Origin: CAVZYN01 sp963779515
Lineage (GTDB): Bacteria > Pseudomonadota > Alphaproteobacteria > Rhizobiales > Hyphomicrobiaceae
Direction of reading: 5' to 3'
DNA length: 64,000 nt
Assembly: GCA_963779515.1 (NCBI GenBank)
Contig: CAVZYN010000009.1
Coordinates: forward strand, 62,001 to 126,000
Shown here: piece after piece, positions 60,766 through 64,000 of the stretch
Layout: every line of letters starts with the position of its first letter
Numbering within the stretch: position 1 is the first letter of the stretch
Translations under genes and position numbers: made by a program
The notes under the pieces: generated by a model
What the model was told of the DNA's origin: nothing
What the model saw: the letters and a program-made list of their open reading frames with translations, nothing else
Database searches by the model: none

Positions 60766-61314
60766 ATGACGTTCGATGTGGGGGCGCGGCTGCGCAGCGT
60801 CAGGATGGCGCAGAAACTGTCACAACGCGAACTCGCCAAACGCGCCGGCGTCACCAACTCGACGATTTCGCTGATCGAGGCGAACCGCGCCAACCCCTCG
60901 ATCGGCGCGCTGAAACGTATTCTCGACGGCGTGCCCATCGGCCTTGCGGAGTTCTTCGCGCTGGAGCCGGATCAGCCACGCAAACCGTTCTATCGCGCCG
61001 ACGAGCTGACGGAGATCGGCAAAGGCGCCGTCTCCTACCGTCAGGTCGGCGAGAGCATGACGGGGCGCGCGCTGCAAATTTTGAAGGAGCGCTACGAGCC
61101 CGGCGCCGATACGGGCCGGGTGCCGCTCGTGCACGACGGCGAAGAAGGTGCTGTTATCATCTCTGGCCGCTTGGAAGTCACCGTCGATGGCGAGCGGCGC
61201 ATTCTCGGCCCGGGTGATGCCTATTACTTCGAAAGCCGCCGCCCGCATCGCTTCCGCGCCGTCGGCCCCGAGCCCTGCGAACTCATCAGCGCCTGCACCC
61301 CGCCGACGTTTTGA
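60766..61314 (+). CDS. XRE-cupin transcriptional regulator (PuuR-like)
   Basis: The 182-residue protein has an N-terminal helix-turn-helix (RMAQKLSQRELAKRAGVTNS, STISLIEANRANPSIGALKR) and a C-terminal cupin sensor (about 100-180: EEGAVIISGRLEVTVDGERR, LGPGDAYYFESRRPHRFRAV). PuuR-type members repress polyamine or amine degradation and bind inducer in the cupin. ATG at 60766 follows GAAGGA; a longer frame from 60706 is unlikely. Divergent from the cupin gene and near the aminotransferase, it is the natural regulator of both. Confidence 0.9.
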   Translation: MTFDVGARLRSVRMAQKLSQRELAKRAGVTNSTISLIEANRANPSIGALKRILDGVPIGLAEFFALEPDQPRKPFYRADELTEIGKGAVSYRQVGESMTGRALQILKERYEPGADTGRVPLVHDGEEGAVIISGRLEVTVDGERRILGPGDAYYFESRRPHRFRAVGPEPCELISACTPPTF

Positions 61315-61347
61315 GCGGGTGCGCCTGCGCACTTGAACCACAAGAGG

Positions 61348-61555
61348 CATTGCACAAACGTCACCACTTGCGTTCCCGGAATTGACGCGCGACGCGCGGC
61401 AATATCCGGGATCTCCACGTCGAGGGAAAGTCCACGGCACTCACCATTCAAACCGATCAGCGCGCACCACGCATCGGCGTTGGCGTTCAACGACGATCTG
61501 CAAGACCCCGGGTCTTGCGCACTCGCGCCGCGCCCGGGGACGCAAGGGGAGAGAG
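61348..61555. repeat. Repeat family G half copy and related GC hairpins
   Basis: CACTTGCGTTCCCGG and GGGATCTCCACGTCGAGG match the element at 45575-45708. GCAAGACCCCGGGTCTTGCG follows, a self-complementary hairpin. This covers most of a 520-base gap between the regulator and the SDR gene. No gene was seen there. Confidence 0.65.
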
Positions 61556-61836
61556 ATTCGGAGGCGTCGGGTGAGCCGTCGCAATGCGCAACCCGGCGGC
61601 GCATGGCAACGCGCCCGCCCGCCAAGCTCGGGCGGCGAAACTGTGGCGGTGGCGGCGGATTTCAACGGCTTTCGGCGCCGTCACCGTCTCGCCGTGTACT
61701 GCCTCTGTTCCGCCCTGATTCCGGTCTGTTCTCAGCCCGAATCGGCAGGCTGTTTAGGTCTCGTTAGCCGAATCGGCGCGACAGTGGCCAACAGTGGCCA
61801 ATCGTTCCGGCGGCCGCGTAGGGAGGTTTGTTGCTG

Positions 61837-62574
61837 ATGTTGATGAGCGCGATCGAAGGTCTGAAGTATGCCCCGTCGTATCCTGAACTCGCTGGCAAAC
61901 GCATTCTCATTACTGGGCTTTCCGCGGGCCTCGGCGTCGACATCGCGCGCGCGTTCGCCGATGCGCGCTGCCGCCTCGTCTTGCAGATCGACGAACTGAC
62001 CGAGGAAATGCAGGCGGTGGTCGAAATCATCGCCGCCGCCGCGCCCGACGTGAAACTCTACACCGGCACAGCTGCAACTGCGGATGCCGCCGTTGTGGTC
62101 GCCCGCAATGCCATGACCGCGTTCGGCGGCATCGATGCCGTCATCAATCTTGTGCCGCTTGCCGCTGGCACCGTTGCCGCCGCGACGTCGGCCGAAGCGA
62201 TCGAGGCAGCAGTCGCCGCGCGGCTCACCATGGCGTGCCTCGGCGGCAAGATTGCCGCCAACCGCATGCGGCTGACGATGATCGACGGCCTTGTCTTGAA
62301 TGTCGCGATGCTGCCGTCGCAGGCGACGAAAGCCGATCGCGCGTTCGCCAGCGTCGCCAAAGCCGCGCTGACGGCGATGACGCGCAGTGCGGCGGAAGAA
62401 TGGACCGAGCACGGCGTGCGGTTCAACGCGATCGCGCCGCAATGCGCGGGCGGACTTGGCGAACCCTCGCTCGCCGGCGAAGTCGATATCGCGGCGCTGG
62501 CGCTGTTTCTGGCCTCTGGCCGCGGCCGCCTGCTCTCCGGCCACGTGTTCGAAGCGACCGCTGGCACGAGATAA
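61837..62574 (+). CDS. SDR family oxidoreductase-like protein (catalytic tyrosine missing)
   Basis: The protein of about 245 residues has the dinucleotide motif RILITGLSAGLGVDIARAFA (Gly-rich TGxxxGxG) and NAIAPQCAGGLGEP near the C-terminus, typical of classical SDR enzymes. At the active site, where YxxxK is expected, it reads RAFASVAKAALTAMTRSAAE, so the tyrosine is replaced by alanine or shifted, and the usual serine before it is not obvious. It may be inactive or serve another role. AGGGAGG lies 12 bases before the ATG at 61837; a TTG at 61828 and ATG at 61843 are alternatives. Neighbours are repeats. Confidence 0.8.
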   Translation: MLMSAIEGLKYAPSYPELAGKRILITGLSAGLGVDIARAFADARCRLVLQIDELTEEMQAVVEIIAAAAPDVKLYTGTAATADAAVVVARNAMTAFGGIDAVINLVPLAAGTVAAATSAEAIEAAVAARLTMACLGGKIAANRMRLTMIDGLVLNVAMLPSQATKADRAFASVAKAALTAMTRSAAEEWTEHGVRFNAIAPQCAGGLGEPSLAGEVDIAALALFLASGRGRLLSGHVFEATAGTR

Positions 62575-62702
62575 CGGCTTTTTGCCTTGCGCAATGAAAT
62601 CCGGCGCATCCTCACCGCCGCGGCTTCCGCGAGCGTCCACAGCATTCCGCAAGCCGCCACGTGTACGCTAACGCGATGGGCCAACAAGAGACGTTTGCGG
62701 GT

Positions 62703-62940
62703 TTCTTCCTTCTCCCCATCCTTCATGGGGAGAAGGTGCCCGCCCCGCGCGAAGCGCAAAAAGAATGGGGCCGGATGAGGGGCAGCACTGATTGCTGCAG
62801 GTGATCGATCCGCACGCACGCAAGTTCTTGAAAAGAGGAGGAGCACGTGGTTGCCCCTCACCCACGACCGCGTGCTTTAGCTTCGCGCGCACGCCGTCGT
62901 CGCCCTCTCCCCGTTGAAGGAACGGGGAGAGGGAATGCGT
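62703..62940. repeat. Repeat family A, composite copy
   Basis: CTTCTCCCCATCC..ATGGGGAGAAGG, then GCCGGATGAGGGGCAGC, GATCGATCCGCACGCACGCA, AGTTCTTGAAAAGAGGAGGA, CCCCTCACCCACGACCGCGT, and CCCTCTCCCCGTTGAAGGAA with CGGGGAGAGGG. The same order occurs at 21290-21505. The 450-base gap before the membrane protein holds no gene. Confidence 0.85.
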
Positions 62941-63022
62941 CTGCCTTGAATGTCTCTTGGGGGTGATCCGCACATGGCCCTGCCGTTGTGCTAACGTCGG
63001 TCTTCAACGTGGGAGACACTCG

Positions 63023-63499
63023 ATGCCGACAGCACTCAGCAAGACCGTTGCGGGCTTCCTCGCGGGCGCGCTCGCGACGGCGATTTTTCATCAGGGCATG
63101 TACTATCTGATGCAGCGGGGTGGGTTGCCGCTGCAGGGCGCACCGTGGACCATGACGCCGAATGCGCGGGCATACGGTCTGCCGGTGCTCGTCAATCAGA
63201 TGTTCTGGGGCGGGCTCTGGGGCGTGCTGTTCGCGCTGCTTTACGAGCGCCTGCCGACCAACATGGGATGGCTCAAGGGTATCGTCTTCGGCGTGATCTT
63301 TCCGTTGCTGCTCGGCAGCTGGCTGATTGTCGCCTCGATGCGTGGCCAGCCACTTCTTGCCGACGTTGCCAAGGACTGGAACATTCTGCGGCTGCGCAAC
63401 GGTTTCCTGCTCAACGGTATCGCGTTCGGCCTCGGTCTTGGCATTCTCTATCCGCTGCTCGCCGGCGTCTTCGGCGCCCGCGCCGCCAGCCGCGCGTAA
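63023..63499 (+). CDS. Small integral membrane protein of unknown function
   Basis: The 158-residue protein has about four hydrophobic segments: TVAGFLAGALATAIFHQGMY (8-27), LVNQMFWGGLWGVLFALLYE (56-76), GIVFGVIFPLLLGSWLIVAS (86-105) and GFLLNGIAFGLGLGILYPLL (125-147). I do not recognise the family. GGGAG precedes the ATG at 63023. A truncated copy of its last 36 codons lies at 55859-55968, so the gene was once duplicated in this region. Confidence 0.75.
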   Translation: MPTALSKTVAGFLAGALATAIFHQGMYYLMQRGGLPLQGAPWTMTPNARAYGLPVLVNQMFWGGLWGVLFALLYERLPTNMGWLKGIVFGVIFPLLLGSWLIVASMRGQPLLADVAKDWNILRLRNGFLLNGIAFGLGLGILYPLLAGVFGARAASRA

Positions 63500-63500
63500 G

Positions 63501-63555
63501 GCGTGGGGTTCGTCGGGCGTCATAGCCCACTTGGGCGTATTGCGCCGCGTCACAC
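63501..63555. repeat. Palindrome after the membrane protein gene
   Basis: GGCGTGGGGTTCGTCGGGCG, TCATAGCCCACTTGGGCGTA and TTGCGCCGCG; nearly identical to 55970-56025. Nothing else was recognised between it and the next gene at 63697. Confidence 0.65.
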
Positions 63556-63696
63556 GGTGCATTTGGGCCACGCGGCACGCCGGCCATCCACCACGGCCAG
63601 TGAATCCTGGTGATAGCCGGACGCCCGCGGTTGCGAAATTGGCGCATGGGGCGAAATGCTTAGGGTTCGAATCATATTTTTAGGTTGCGGGATTCC

Positions 63697-64000
63697 ATGA
63701 CCGAACGAGCCGCTTCAGTCCTGTCTGCCGAACGTGCCGCGCCCGAAAGCGAGGCTGCGGCAGCAGGTTCGTCTCAGAGCAGGCCGCCGGTGAAGCGCAC
63801 GACGAAGCGCAAGGCGGCTCGAGCGCGCGGGCGTAACGGATTGATGCTGCTGGCGATCTCGTTGGTGTCGTTCGCGCTGGGGCTCGGCCTGCATCTGCAG
63901 GTCGGGTTGCCGGCATGGCTCGCGGCGTTCATCGCGCTCGGCAGCTATGTCGCGCTGATTTCGCTGCAGATCCTGATTCAGCGGACGCGAGCGATCGAGC
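63697..64000 (+). CDS. N-terminal part of an unidentified membrane protein, runs off the window
   Basis: ATG at 63697 opens MTERAASVLSAERAAPESEA, a polar and basic segment RPPVKRTTKRKAARARGRNG, then two hydrophobic segments LMLLAISLVSFALGLGLHLQ and WLAAFIALGSYVALISLQIL. The frame is open to the window end (101 codons). Basic residues before the first segment suggest a cytoplasmic N-terminus. Membrane-anchored signalling proteins in related bacteria can start this way, but the family cannot be named from this part. Confidence 0.6.
   Translation, partial: MTERAASVLSAERAAPESEAAAAGSSQSRPPVKRTTKRKAARARGRNGLMLLAISLVSFALGLGLHLQVGLPAWLAAFIALGSYVALISLQILIQRTRAIE

Noticed and set aside
63640..63685. 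tRNA-like GGGTTCGAATC word
   Set aside because: No acceptor stem, anticodon arm or CCA-compatible end could be placed around it.

Overview
The window is GC-rich bacterial DNA with GC-rich third codon positions. Its gene orders (pgsA-moaD-moaE; pyrB-pyrC-plsY-dprA-topA) and many short palindromic intergenic repeats point to an alphaproteobacterium of the order Hyphomicrobiales (Rhizobiales), probably near Xanthobacteraceae/Nitrobacteraceae. This placement is inferred from gene content. No rRNA, tRNA, CRISPR array or intact transposase was recognised.

Layout. 0-8.4 kb: end of pgsA, molybdopterin synthase (moaD, moaE), a bactofilin, an RhlE-type helicase, serA, a coupled gnd-gntK-TfoX-like unit and an acyl-CoA dehydrogenase. 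8.6-23 kb: a lipoprotein, a large TPR-CHAT protein, a glycosyltransferase, a parvulin isomerase, secA, a carbamoyltransferase, an FAD monooxygenase and a cold-shock protein. 23.4-28.3 kb: a YkgJ-like protein, then a sulfite-assimilation operon (ferredoxin, cysG, DUF2849, cysI, DUF934). 28.7-38.8 kb: DUF1223 protein, DCC1-like protein, ubiG, an alpha/beta hydrolase coupled to a UPF0114 membrane protein, two tandem L,D-transpeptidases, two tandem AraC regulators and a MarR regulator. 38.9-51.7 kb: an AidB-like dehydrogenase, then pyrB, a frame-broken pyrC-like gene, plsY, dprA and topA. This conserved order is interrupted between pyrC and plsY by a 3.7-kb island carrying a DUF5131 three-Cys-motif gene, its partner tcmP, and many repeats. 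51.7-56 kb: repeats, a class V aminotransferase, a broken Bug/TctC binding-protein gene, a RibD-like fragment and the truncated tail of a gene whose intact relative lies at 63.0 kb. 56-64 kb: two alpha/beta hydrolases, a frame-broken class III aminotransferase with a divergent cupin/XRE-cupin regulator pair, an SDR-like protein, a small membrane protein and the start of an unidentified membrane protein.

Functional themes: cofactor and sulfur metabolism (Moco, siroheme, sulfite reduction), serine and pyrimidine synthesis, gluconate use, envelope functions (bactofilin, L,D-transpeptidases, PlsY, SecA, isomerase), and DNA/RNA functions (helicase, DprA, TopA, Csp). The best candidate for an undescribed system is the DUF5131-TcmP pair at 43.1-45.0 kb. 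TcmP shows methyltransferase-like motifs and a possible winged-helix tail. A second theme is the abundance of palindromic repeats: they supply the last codons of ubiG, lie on the stop codons of two unrelated genes, and form a roughly 190-bp hairpin at 57.3 kb. Several genes are broken by apparent one-base shifts, which could be real decay or sequence error.
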